This document shows positions 1 through 7,925 of a DNA stretch of 40,782 nt, piece after piece. The notes beneath the pieces are model-generated. The model was not told the origin of the DNA, did no database searches, and saw nothing but the letters and a program-made list of their open reading frames with translations. Both the position numbers and the translations under genes were made by a program. How positions within the stretch are numbered: the first letter of the stretch is position 1; every line of letters begins with the position of its first letter. Source of the stretch: Acididesulfobacillus acetoxydans (GTDB taxonomy: Bacteria; Bacillota; Desulfitobacteriia; Desulfitobacteriales; Desulfitobacteriaceae); NCBI RefSeq assembly GCF_900016645.1, contig NZ_CDGJ01000028.1; one strand, 5' to 3'.

Positions 1-146
1 GTGCCGGACAGACCGGGGCAGGTGCCGGAGAGACCGGAGCAGGTGCCGGAGAGACCGGAGCAGGTGCCGGAGAGACCGGGGCAGGTGTCGGAGAGACCGG
101 GGCAGGTGTCGGAGAGACCGGGGCAGGTGCCGGAGAGACCGGAGCA
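1..146 (+). repeat. 21-bp tandem array, in-frame inside a glycosyltransferase gene
   Basis: Seven consecutive copies of a 21-bp unit (core GGTGCCGGAGAGACC plus GGAGCA or GGGGCA), the first one incomplete at the window edge. Units start at about 21, 42, 63, 84, 105 and 126, and differ by one or two substitutions. Because 21 is a multiple of three, the array reads as a seven-residue Gly/Ala/Glu/Thr repeat (GAGETGA) in the frame that continues without a stop into the glycosyltransferase domain downstream. The array may extend left of the window. Confidence 0.9.
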
Positions 147-803
147 GATTCCCGACGGGACGGAGGGGTCCCCGGGGTTGGGCTTCGACCGGACGAGGAC
201 GGTCTCGGACACGGCGGGGCAGATCGCGGGCGTCCGGAGAGAGAGGGACAGCAGGGCCTTGCGCCGCTCAGACTCCTCTTTGTAGGCGGGATGGATGAGA
301 CGGAAGTCAAGGGGTTGCAATTTCTGCTGCCGGCCCTGGCTGGTTTGGCGCGGGAGCGCCGGTTCCGCCTGGAACTGATTGGAGATGGATCCTTGCGACA
401 ACACTATGAAGCGCGGGCACGGGAACTGGGGATAGAGGGAAGCTGCCGGTTCCGGGGAGTGCTGCCGCCGGAAGAGATGCCCGAACGCTACCGGGAAGCT
501 GATTTCCTCGTCCTTTCTTCCTTAAAGGAGACTTTCGGCTGTGTTTTGATCGAAGCCATGGCTTCGGGCATACCGGTACTGGCCACGGCCTGCGGAGGGC
601 CGGAAAGTCTGGTGACTGCCGAGACCGGGCTCCTGGTCAAGCCCGGCAGCAGCGAGGCTCTTCTCGACGGTATGCGGGAGATGGCCCGGCGGCTTCCCCA
701 ATACAAGCCGGCGGTTCTCAGAGCCTACGCCGACACACACTTCGGGCCCCGGGCTTTGGCGGAGGAACTCAAGGGAGTCTATCGGGATGCTCTGGCCGGG
801 TGA
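3..803 (+). CDS. Glycosyltransferase family 4, C-terminal part (5' end outside window)
   Basis: The frame is open from the window edge to the TGA at 801-803. From about base 261 it encodes the nucleotide-sugar-binding C-terminal Rossmann domain of a GT-B retaining glycosyltransferase (GT4, Glycos_transf_1). It begins with the usual strand RLLFVGG, followed by GDGSLRQHYE and the donor-site E-x7-E motif ETFGCVLIE, then GIPVLATACGGPESLV. The ATG at 291 falls in the middle of that first strand, so it is not the true start. The acceptor-binding N-terminal domain lies upstream of the window. A Gly-rich 21-bp repeat array and a charged linker (about bases 3-260) sit where the two domains join. It is the first visible gene of the polysaccharide cluster. 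Acceptor and donor cannot be told from sequence. Confidence 0.85.
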   Translation, partial: AGQTGAGAGETGAGAGETGAGAGETGAGVGETGAGVGETGAGAGETGADSRRDGGVPGVGLRPDEDGLGHGGADRGRPEREGQQGLAPLRLLFVGGMDETEVKGLQFLLPALAGLARERRFRLELIGDGSLRQHYEARARELGIEGSCRFRGVLPPEEMPERYREADFLVLSSLKETFGCVLIEAMASGIPVLATACGGPESLVTAETGLLVKPGSSEALLDGMREMARRLPQYKPAVLRAYADTHFGPRALAEELKGVYRDALAG

Positions 804-937
804 ATCTTCCCTGAGTCCGGAGAGCGGCCCGAGCGTTCAATCGATTTGTGCCGGAGGAAGTGAACGGATGTTTTCTTCCTGAAGCGAGTTCCGGATCTCC
901 GAGGCTCAACTTCCGCTTTTAGAGGAGAACAAACCGC

Positions 938-2596
938 ATGGGTTTTACAAAATCCGTTACCATCACATTTTTGAGCAATATGTTTTTGTTTCTGCTCTCT
1001 TTCATCTCGGCCACACTTCTTTCCCGGGTGTTGGGCCCGGCCGGAGCGGGGGTCTGGAATGTCGCCAGCAATTTTCTCACCTTTGGCACTTTGATTTTGG
1101 GTTTAGGCTTGTCAGCTGCCAATGTTTTCTTTCTGGGCAAGAACAGGCGGGATTTAGGCGGCATCGTTGGGAATAATATCGTTCTGACTCTGCTCAGCGC
1201 CATTATTTTAGTCCCCTTCTACTATCTCAATACCCGCTTTCATTTCCAGTTTCTGCGCGGAGTGAGCGACGCGCAAATGCTGATGGTGCTCCTCGCCGTG
1301 CCTTTCATGAATTTAAAAGCATCTCTGCTCAATGTTTTGCTTGGGTTGCAGGATGTTGTGGCATATAATCGAGTTAATGTCGGAGACAAGGTCCTCAACC
1401 TCATACTCCTGGTGGCCCTCTTTTTCTACCTGGCCTCCCCCTCTTCCGCGATTCTCGCGGCCCTGGCCGGCACTGTCATCGTGAACGTCTGGGAGATGGC
1501 GATCTTGGTCAGGCTTGTCAGACGGCGGGATTTTCTCGAAAAAGTCCCGGGGAGAGAAATCCCGGAGAGAGAAAGCTTGAAGACAGAAATCCCGGAGAGA
1601 GAAAGCTTGGGGAGAGAAATCTCGGAGACGGAAAGCTTGGGGAGAGAAATCCCAGAGAGAGAAAGCTTGGGGAGAGAAATCTCGGGGACAGAAATCTCGA
1701 AGACAGAAAGTTTGGGGAGAGAAATCTCGGAGACGGAAAGCTTGGGGAGAGAAATCCCAGAGAGAGAAAGCTTGGGGAGAGAAATCTCGGGGACAGAAAT
1801 CTCGAAGACAGAAATCCCGGGGACAGAAATCCCGGAGAGAGAAATCCCGGAGCCAGGGAAGTGGTCGAGGAGCGGTGCCCTGCGCTATTTATTCAGCCTT
1901 GATTTTCCTCTCATGGGTCGGATGCTGGGCTATGGCCTGAAGGCTCAAGTGGGAAATTTCATCCAGAGACTTAATTATAGTTTGGACGTCTTCATCGTTA
2001 ACTACTTTCTGCCGCTCAATCAGGTCGGCATGTACTGGGTCGCCGTGACGCTGGGGAAAACCCTTTGGGCGGTTTCCGGGAGCATTGCCACCGTCATACT
2101 GCCGGTTGCGTCCTCGGCGACGAATCAAGGGGAACTGGATACATTTACCAATCAAGTGACACGGGTGAGCTTGGCCCTGATTGCACTTTTTTCGCTCGTC
2201 CTGGGCATAATCAGCAGACCGCTGATCATCTGGTGGTTTACCTACCCCTTTGCCCCGGCGGCTGAGGCTTTTCTCTGGCTCTTGCCCGGTGTGGCCATTT
2301 TCTCGATTTCCAACATCCTGGCCAATTATCTGGCTGGGGTTGGCCTGGTGGAGAAGAACATTTATTCCGCGGTCATATCCGGCGTGGTTACGGTGGTGCT
2401 GGATTTTGTCCTGATCCCGCGCATCGGGATCAACGGTGCTTCTATTGCAACCAGCCTTTCCTATATCACGTTTACGCTCACCACGCTGTATTTCTACGTC
2501 CGGCATACGCGCTGCAGGTGGCAGGATGTTCTCATCCTGAAAGGCGCGGATCTGGCACTGATGCGTCAGACCTTGTCGCAGAGGTTTAAACACTGA
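938..2596 (+). CDS. Wzx-type polysaccharide flippase (MOP superfamily) with repeat insert
   Basis: 552 residues. This is a polytopic membrane protein of the oligosaccharide flippase family, expected to move undecaprenyl-diphosphate-linked repeat units across the membrane. The start is ATG 938 with AGGAG at 923-927. The N-terminal half (residues 1-200) carries about six hydrophobic helices and begins with the typical FLSNMFLFLLSF helix and RVLGPAGAGVWN. The second half (about 310-552) has the remaining helices, with SLDVFIVNYFLPLNQVGMYW and the late GINGASIATSLSY motif. Residues 204-305 are a Glu/Arg/Ser/Ile five-residue repeat that the family lacks. It lies in the loop between the two halves, probably cytoplasmic, and without it the protein would have a usual length near 450. 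A polymerase gene follows after 35 bases. Confidence 0.88.
   Translation: MGFTKSVTITFLSNMFLFLLSFISATLLSRVLGPAGAGVWNVASNFLTFGTLILGLGLSAANVFFLGKNRRDLGGIVGNNIVLTLLSAIILVPFYYLNTRFHFQFLRGVSDAQMLMVLLAVPFMNLKASLLNVLLGLQDVVAYNRVNVGDKVLNLILLVALFFYLASPSSAILAALAGTVIVNVWEMAILVRLVRRRDFLEKVPGREIPERESLKTEIPERESLGREISETESLGREIPERESLGREISGTEISKTESLGREISETESLGREIPERESLGREISGTEISKTEIPGTEIPEREIPEPGKWSRSGALRYLFSLDFPLMGRMLGYGLKAQVGNFIQRLNYSLDVFIVNYFLPLNQVGMYWVAVTLGKTLWAVSGSIATVILPVASSATNQGELDTFTNQVTRVSLALIALFSLVLGIISRPLIIWWFTYPFAPAAEAFLWLLPGVAIFSISNILANYLAGVGLVEKNIYSAVISGVVTVVLDFVLIPRIGINGASIATSLSYITFTLTTLYFYVRHTRCRWQDVLILKGADLALMRQTLSQRFKH
1547..1852 (+). repeat. 15-bp tandem array encoding a pentapeptide repeat in the flippase
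   Basis: About twenty copies of a 15-bp unit of the form GGGAGAGAAATCCCG or GAGAGAGAAAGCTTG, encoding pentapeptides such as GREIP, ERESL and GTEIS. A higher-order copy is visible: the 105-bp block 1610-1714 is followed by a near-identical block 1715-1819 that shares its internal variants, which indicates recent segmental duplication inside the array. The reading frame is kept throughout. Confidence 0.92.
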
Positions 2597-2631
2597 CAGG
2601 GCCGGCGGAAAACTAAAAGGAGGCGTTCATT

Positions 2632-3993
2632 GTGAGTTGGATTCTGCTCATCCTGGCCGTGGCCCTGGTCATCGGGGGGTGGTGCTATCCGCGTCTGCTG
2701 GTTCCCCTGCTCATTGCCGCTTTGCCCCTGGAGATATCCCGCACCTGGTTTCCCCGGCTCAAGCATCTGGAGAAACTGGGGACTTTTGTGGGAATGGTTG
2801 ATCTTGGCAGGATCATGGCCCTGGCCGTGGTTCTGTACTTTCTGTATACGACAGTGCGTTCACACGGCCCCTGGGCCCGCTACGGCGGCTTCCAGGATTC
2901 CTTCAGGGCGGGAACCTTTCCTGACAGGTCCCGGGCGGGTTGGCGGGACCGGCTGTTCTCCCTTTCAGGCATCTATATTCTCTACGGGCTCCTCTCGGTG
3001 ATCTGGTCGGTTGACCGGCTGCATACCCTAACGGGTGTGGTCCGGCTGGGACTCCTCTGGGTCTTAGGCCTGGCGGTTTACCGTATCCTAACTGAAGAGC
3101 GGGATTACTGGCTGGTGCCGCAGTCCTTTGCGGCAGTGGGTACGGCCTTGGCCGGAGTGGGAGTCTATGAAATGGTGAGCCGCCATTTCCTTTGGCTGGG
3201 GCAGATCTACCAGGTTTTGCACCGTTATAACGCGACGTTTGTGGACGCCAACATCTATGCGCGCTTTCTCGTCTTGGGCATGCTCGCCACTTCGGTTTGG
3301 CTCTTAAACACAGTCCCGCGTGCGGGTCGGGTCATCGGTTATCTGGCGCTGGCAATTCAGTTGGCGGCGCTTTTGGGCACGGGTTCACGCACAGGCTGGG
3401 CGGCCTGCGGCTTGGCTTTCATTCTCTTGGCTGTCCTTGTGCCCAGAAAACCTGTCTATGTGATTCTCGCGGGGGCTATTCTCCTGGGGGGCGTGGTTTT
3501 GCTCGTGGACCCGGCCGTTTTTCTCCGGATTCAGGATTTGCGCCATGGCCTCTTGGCAGCTTCAACCGAACGCAGCTATCTATGGCAAGCGGGCTGGGAT
3601 ATGTTTGTGAAACACCCCCTCTTCGGTGTAGGTCTGGGTGGTTTCCAGAAGGTGATGCTGACCCGCTATGCCTCCGTAATCCGCAACGGAGTGAGCCTTT
3701 CCCACACGGCCCTGATGACTACGGCGGCGGAGTTGGGCATAATAGGCGTAAGTATCGTGCTGGCTTTTCTGCTGGTTCTCTTGGCCAGGGCTGTGCGCGC
3801 GGGGCACAGGCTGCGCGTGGGAAGCGACTGGTCAGAAAGCTACCCGCGGGCCCTGCTGACGATCTTTGCCGTTCTGGGAGTCTTCGTCGTCTTTGTCAGT
3901 GCCCAAGGGGAAGGCCGCTTCTGGGAAGACCCCTACCTTTGGATTCTTCTCGGGTTGCTTGGGGCTCTGGCGGGTGCGGGGGAGGTGACCTAA
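2632..3993 (+). CDS. O-antigen polymerase/ligase-type membrane protein (Wzy family)
   Basis: 453 residues with about ten to twelve hydrophobic segments. This is a Wzy_C/O-antigen-ligase family protein, expected to polymerise or transfer lipid-linked repeat units on the outer face of the membrane. It starts at GTG 2632 with AAGGAGG at 2617-2623. Family features are the first periplasmic block with YNATFVDANIYARFLV, the GTGSRTGWAACGLAF helix, and the late loop ERSYLWQAGWDMFVKHPLFG followed by GVGLGGFQ and SLSHTALMTTAAELGIIG. In a cluster with a Wzx flippase the natural reading is Wzy polymerase, but ligase and polymerase cannot be separated on sequence alone. Its TAA is followed directly by the GTG of the next gene, so translation is probably coupled. 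Confidence 0.82.
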   Translation: MSWILLILAVALVIGGWCYPRLLVPLLIAALPLEISRTWFPRLKHLEKLGTFVGMVDLGRIMALAVVLYFLYTTVRSHGPWARYGGFQDSFRAGTFPDRSRAGWRDRLFSLSGIYILYGLLSVIWSVDRLHTLTGVVRLGLLWVLGLAVYRILTEERDYWLVPQSFAAVGTALAGVGVYEMVSRHFLWLGQIYQVLHRYNATFVDANIYARFLVLGMLATSVWLLNTVPRAGRVIGYLALAIQLAALLGTGSRTGWAACGLAFILLAVLVPRKPVYVILAGAILLGGVVLLVDPAVFLRIQDLRHGLLAASTERSYLWQAGWDMFVKHPLFGVGLGGFQKVMLTRYASVIRNGVSLSHTALMTTAAELGIIGVSIVLAFLLVLLARAVRAGHRLRVGSDWSESYPRALLTIFAVLGVFVVFVSAQGEGRFWEDPYLWILLGLLGALAGAGEVT

Positions 3994-5079
3994 GTGCGCC
4001 TGTGCTTTCTCGGCGATGCCGGCAGCATTCATTTGCAGCGTTGGCTGACCTATTTTGTTTCCCTCGGTCATGAGGTTCATGTTGTCTCGTTCCGGGACTG
4101 TCCGGTCGAGGGCGTTCAGGTGCACCTGCTGGCTTCCGGCCGCGAGGGACGGCTGGCCTACGTGAAGGCCCTCACCAAGGTTAGGGGGATAGTCCGCCGG
4201 ATTAACCCGGACATTTTGCATGCCCACTATGCCACGAGCTTTGGCCTCCTGGGCATCATGAGCCAATTTCACCCTCTGGTCGTCTCGGCTTGGGGTTCCG
4301 ACGTTCTGGTTGCCCCGGTACGGTCCTACTGGCTGAGAAAGGTGGTCGAGTGTGTCCTGCCGAGGGCGGACGCACTGACCTCCGACTCCCTGTACATGTC
4401 CGGACGGATGGAAGAGCTCCTGCACAGGGTTCCCAAACGCCTGTTGACGGTGACCATGGGGGTTTCCCAGGCTTGGTTCGACGGGATTACGCCGGCGGAC
4501 AAGAAGCCGGCCCAGATCTTGAGCCTCAGGGGGCACCAGCCTATCTATAACATTGATATCATCCTGAAAGCGATACCGGAAACCGTGCGGGCGGTGCCCA
4601 AAGCGAGGCTGGTTCTGGCCGGGGAAGGGGAGGAGACCCCTAAGCTTAAGGCTCTGGCGGCCTCGCTCGGGATCGAGCCTTTTGTCCGATTTGTGGGGCA
4701 GCTGCCGCACAGTGAAGTTGAGGCTTATTTGAATGAATCGGCTGTTATGGTGAGTGTTCCCTCCTCGGACGCGACGGCGGTTTCCCTGCTCGAGGCCATG
4801 GCCTGCGGGTCGTTCCCGGTGTTATCCGATCTCCCCGCCAATCGGGAATGGGTGAGCGACGGTATTAACGGACTGATCGTGCCGGCTAAAGACGCGGCGG
4901 CGCTGGCCGGGGCCCTGATCCGCGGCCTGCGGGATCAAGGGTTGAGGGAGCGCGCGTTTGAACGCAACCGGAAAAAGATCCGGGAGAGGGCGATTTGGGA
5001 GGATAACATGGCCGAAGTTCAGAGCTTATACGGCGATTTGCTGCGGCTGAATTTCAACAAAGGTGGGTCTGGAGCATGA
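3994..5079 (+). CDS. Glycosyltransferase family 4
   Basis: 361 residues, a GT-B retaining glycosyltransferase with both domains. The start GTG 3994 abuts the previous stop, with GGGGGAGGTGA just upstream inside the polymerase gene. The N-terminal domain has MRLCFLGDAGSIHLQRWL and the segment ILHAHYATSFGLLG followed by SAWGSDV. The C-terminal domain has the VLAGEGEETPKLKALA loop and a donor site in which the first Glu of E-x7-E is Asp (DATAVSLLE), then NREWVSDGINGLIVP. It is a clear paralogue of the glycosyltransferase at 9574, sharing the HAHYATSFGLLG and SAWGSDV blocks, but it lacks that gene's inter-domain insert. It overlaps the next gene by four bases. Its specific sugar is unknown. Confidence 0.87.
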   Translation: MRLCFLGDAGSIHLQRWLTYFVSLGHEVHVVSFRDCPVEGVQVHLLASGREGRLAYVKALTKVRGIVRRINPDILHAHYATSFGLLGIMSQFHPLVVSAWGSDVLVAPVRSYWLRKVVECVLPRADALTSDSLYMSGRMEELLHRVPKRLLTVTMGVSQAWFDGITPADKKPAQILSLRGHQPIYNIDIILKAIPETVRAVPKARLVLAGEGEETPKLKALAASLGIEPFVRFVGQLPHSEVEAYLNESAVMVSVPSSDATAVSLLEAMACGSFPVLSDLPANREWVSDGINGLIVPAKDAAALAGALIRGLRDQGLRERAFERNRKKIRERAIWEDNMAEVQSLYGDLLRLNFNKGGSGA

Positions 5080-6086
5080 ACATCTGGCAAATGTTTCGGG
5101 CTTATGGCGGCATGGTTTTCGGCCAGACGGATTATTGGCACCCGGATATGCCGGCCAATGCCGAGCTGAATTCCGGGAAGGTGGACAAATATCCGGTGGC
5201 CATGGGGAGCAAAGCCTACTATTCCGGGGAATTCGACAGCCGGGGTATTCCCCTGGTCGAGATCGACGGGCAGCTCTGTTACCTGCCGGTAACCATCGCT
5301 CAATGGGCTTTGGGACATTATGACGAATATATTGATCACGGTGGGGAACTTCATCAAACTATATTTCTTTGCGCTGCTGATTGGCTGGTCGAAAACCAGG
5401 CGGAACTTCGGCCGGGTCTTTGGGGCTGGATCAATGAGCACGATAAGGAGATCTATGCTCTCAAAGCCCCCTGGCTGAGCGCGCTCTCACAGGGGCAGGC
5501 GCTCTCCGTTCTGGCCCGGGCTCATCTGGCGACCCAGGATGAGAAATACCTAAAGTGCGGCGACAGGGCGCTGCGCGCGTTTTCCGTGCCCGGGGCGCAG
5601 GGAGGCGTTCAAGCCACGCTGGAGGGAGGAATCTTCTATGAGGAATATCCCTCTGCGATTCCGTCTTATGTTCTTAACGGGTTTATTTTCGCGCTGTGGG
5701 GTTTGTGGGAGTTCTTCCTGGCCGGGGAAAATCCCGAGGCTAAAGCGTTCTACGAGCAAGGGCTGCAGACACTGAAAAAGAATGTGATGAAGTTCGATGC
5801 CGGCCGGCTCAAATGGTCGCTCTATGACCTCTATCCCTTTCGGGTGGCGGACATTGCCAGTATCTTTTATCACAAACTGCAAATAGAACAGCTTAGGGCC
5901 ATGTTCCTGCTCAGCGGGGAGGAAGTCTTTGCGACAGTGGCCCGCCGCTGGGAAAAAGGACGTCGAAGCCGCCTGACCTATGTGCTGGCTACGGCGGCTA
6001 AAATACGGCACAAGCTTTCGATCAGACGCCAGAGCAGCTACGTGGCGAAACGTAGGTCAGAGGTCAGAGGCCGGAGGTCGGAATAG
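5076..6086 (+). CDS. D-glucuronyl C5-epimerase (heparosan-type) domain protein
   Basis: 336 residues. It matches the C-terminal catalytic domain of D-glucuronyl C5-epimerase (Glce, PF06662), which converts D-glucuronate to L-iduronate within a polymer such as heparosan. Recognisable blocks are GIPLVEI with YLPVTIAQWALGHYDEY (53-86), APWLSALSQGQALSVLARA (131-149), FYEEYPSAIPSYVLNGF (187-203) and SLYDLYPFRVAD ending FYHKLQIEQL (249-273). The last two carry the conserved tyrosines (Y188, Y191, Y250, Y253, Y265) in the region where the animal enzymes have catalytic tyrosines. No signal peptide is evident, so polymer or lipid-linked intermediate would be met in the cytoplasm. ATG 5076 overlaps the upstream stop (ATGA). 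The last 15 or so residues (RRSEVRGRRSE) are repeat-derived and run into an intergenic array. Confidence 0.85.
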   Translation: MNIWQMFRAYGGMVFGQTDYWHPDMPANAELNSGKVDKYPVAMGSKAYYSGEFDSRGIPLVEIDGQLCYLPVTIAQWALGHYDEYIDHGGELHQTIFLCAADWLVENQAELRPGLWGWINEHDKEIYALKAPWLSALSQGQALSVLARAHLATQDEKYLKCGDRALRAFSVPGAQGGVQATLEGGIFYEEYPSAIPSYVLNGFIFALWGLWEFFLAGENPEAKAFYEQGLQTLKKNVMKFDAGRLKWSLYDLYPFRVADIASIFYHKLQIEQLRAMFLLSGEEVFATVARRWEKGRRSRLTYVLATAAKIRHKLSIRRQSSYVAKRRSEVRGRRSE

Positions 6087-6323
6087 GCCCGGAGTAGACG
6101 ACGGGGCAAAGAGAGGCCGGAGGTCAGAATAGAGCGGGAATAGGCGAGCGGCCACCATGGGAAGCCCGGGGGAATAGGGAAGCCCGATGGAATGGGAAGC
6201 CCGATGGAATAGGAAGCCCGATGGAATGGGAAGCCCGATGGAATGGGGAAACCCGATGGAATAGGAAGTGCGATGGAAGAGGGAAACCACACGAAATGGG
6301 AAACCCGATGGAATAAGGAAGCC
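6057..6323 (+). repeat. Intergenic 17-18-bp tandem array
   Basis: The clear array runs from about 6163 to 6323 and has about nine copies of AAGCCCGATGGAATGGG or AAGCCCGATGGAATAGG, 17-18 bp each, decaying rightward. To its left (6057-6160) are looser purine-rich repeats built on GAGGTCAGAGGCCGGAGGTC. The period is not a multiple of three. The array fills the gap between the epimerase and the next glycosyltransferase and ends just before that gene's GGAGG ribosome site. Confidence 0.9.
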
Positions 6324-6337
6324 GGAGGATGTTGTTG

Positions 6338-7903
6338 ATGGGCGAGCCGAGAGAGCCGCTGAAAAAACCGAGGAAAGTTTTGTTCATTGCGTACTTCTTC
6401 CCACCTTTGGGGGGAAGCGGAGTCCAGCGTACCCTGAAATTTGTAAAATACCTGCCCCAATTTGGAGTTCAACCGCTGGTAAGCACAGTGCGCAACGGAC
6501 ATAATTTTGCTTACGATGAAAGTTTGCTCGGGGAGGTTCCGGCCTCGGTCCGGGTCTTTCGTTCGAACTCGCTGGAGACTTTGTGGCTGCGTAAGGTGAT
6601 CGAGAAAGCAGCCCGCAGGGGGCGGGGCGCCCGAGGAGAAACCGACACGGCGGGAGTATCCGGCGCGCCGGTGCAGGCGGGCGCGATCGGTGCTCAGGCC
6701 CAGGGAAAGGCGACCGGCACCCGGGCGGAAGCGCAGGAGCCCGACGCTCGGGCAGAAGCGAAGGTGCCAGGTGCTTCGATACAGGCGGGAACGTCCGGCG
6801 CCTCCATACAGGCGGGGGCATCCGGCGCCCCGGCAGGAGCGATGGAGAACACCCCCAGAACGATGAAGCAGAGGATCTTTGATTTTATTGACGACTATCT
6901 GTTCATCCCGGATTCTAAGGTGCGCTGGCTGCCCCTGGGGTTTCTCTCCTCCGGCAGGGCAGCGCGTCGGGAGAAGGTTGACGTCCTGTTTTCCTCCTCC
7001 TACCCGTACACGGTGCATATCATGGCTCTGTTAGTTCAGAAGGTCCACCGTTGTCCCTGGATCGCCGATTTCCGGGATCCTTGGGTGGGAAACGAAGCCA
7101 TGGCTAAAGACATCGCGCTTCGCAGAAAACTCGATGCCTGGCTGGAACGCAAAGTTGTAAAAAACGCCTCTTATGTCGTCAACGTAACGCCGAGCATTAC
7201 CGAGATGTACCGAGCGCGTTATCCCGAGTACAGGGAAAAGTTTGTCACGATTACGAACGGCTTTGATCCACAGGATTTTACCCATGTCGTCCCTCATGAA
7301 TTTGACAAGTTTACCCTCATTCATACCGGGATCCTGAGCAAGAAGCGCAGCCCCGAGACGTTGGTCCGCGCACTGGAGGGCTTGGTGTCAGAGCGCCCGG
7401 AGCTGAGGGATAAGCTTCAGGTCGTGTTCGTCGGTTACATTCCGGAGGAATTCCGGCAGATGTTCAGGGAAAGCGCGGTTGCCGATTTATTTCAGGTCTG
7501 GCCTTACGTTCCGCACAACGTTTGCCTGGACTACCTAGCCGGGGCTCAGCTGCAACTGTTGATTTTTGACGACAGTCCCGAGACGAAGGCGGCCTACAGC
7601 GGTAAAATCTTCGACTATATCGGCGCGCAAAAACCCATCCTTGGTTTTCTGCCGCAAGGAGTCGCCGCTGACCTGATTCGTGAGAAAGGGATCGGCAGTG
7701 TCGTGGGGATCGGGGATGTGGAGGAGGCCCAAGCCGCCTTAGCTAAACATTATGATGAGTGGGCCAACGGCGTGCGGTCCGTCGACTCGATCGAGCGCTG
7801 TGCCGAGTTCAGTCGGGTGAGTTTAGCAGGACAGTTGGCCGAACTGATAGAGAGCACGGCCCGGGTCGCTGAAGCTAAGTGGGATAACCGGAAGCAAGAC
7901 TAG
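6338..7903 (+). CDS. Glycosyltransferase (GT4-like) with low-complexity insert
   Basis: About 521 residues. The N-terminus has the strand KVLFIAYFFPPLGGSGVQRT typical of GT4-like transferases. DFRDPWVGNEA and NGFDPQDF follow in the linker region. The C-terminal domain has FTLIHTGILSKKRSPETLV and AAYSGKIFDYIGAQKPILGF near the donor pocket. I chose ATG 6338 because GGAGG at 6324-6328 sits nine bases upstream; the ATG at 6329 would directly touch that site. Residues of roughly 91-169 are an Ala/Gly/Glu-rich stretch with no family counterpart, placed between RKVIEKAARR and QRIFDFIDDYLFIPDSKVRW, so it is an insert in a loop of the N-terminal domain. Sugar specificity is not predictable. Confidence 0.83.
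   Translation: MGEPREPLKKPRKVLFIAYFFPPLGGSGVQRTLKFVKYLPQFGVQPLVSTVRNGHNFAYDESLLGEVPASVRVFRSNSLETLWLRKVIEKAARRGRGARGETDTAGVSGAPVQAGAIGAQAQGKATGTRAEAQEPDARAEAKVPGASIQAGTSGASIQAGASGAPAGAMENTPRTMKQRIFDFIDDYLFIPDSKVRWLPLGFLSSGRAARREKVDVLFSSSYPYTVHIMALLVQKVHRCPWIADFRDPWVGNEAMAKDIALRRKLDAWLERKVVKNASYVVNVTPSITEMYRARYPEYREKFVTITNGFDPQDFTHVVPHEFDKFTLIHTGILSKKRSPETLVRALEGLVSERPELRDKLQVVFVGYIPEEFRQMFRESAVADLFQVWPYVPHNVCLDYLAGAQLQLLIFDDSPETKAAYSGKIFDYIGAQKPILGFLPQGVAADLIREKGIGSVVGIGDVEEAQAALAKHYDEWANGVRSVDSIERCAEFSRVSLAGQLAELIESTARVAEAKWDNRKQD
6610..6845 (+). repeat. Ala/Gly-rich degenerate repeat insert inside a glycosyltransferase gene
   Basis: Degenerate repeats with units such as GGTGCTTCGATACAGGCGGG and CGGCGCCTCCATACAGGCGG encode peptides like GASIQAGTSGASIQAGASGA. 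The frame is kept. The segment interrupts an otherwise normal GT-B fold. Confidence 0.8.
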
Positions 7904-7925
7904 GTTCACTGAAGGAGATGCGGTC

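Noticed and set aside
1..285. A separate Pro/Arg/Glu-rich repeat protein (frame 1)
   Set aside because: The frame starting at base 3 is open through the same DNA and runs into the glycosyltransferase domain, whose first strand begins before base 291. The 21-bp array is open in other frames only because of its period.
1547..1852. CRISPR-like array
   Set aside because: Repeats are contiguous, with no unique spacers, and they are translated in frame.
6038..7018. 326-codon minus-strand frame over the intergenic array
   Set aside because: Built from the repeat array and the antisense of the glycosyltransferase; no ribosome site or domain.
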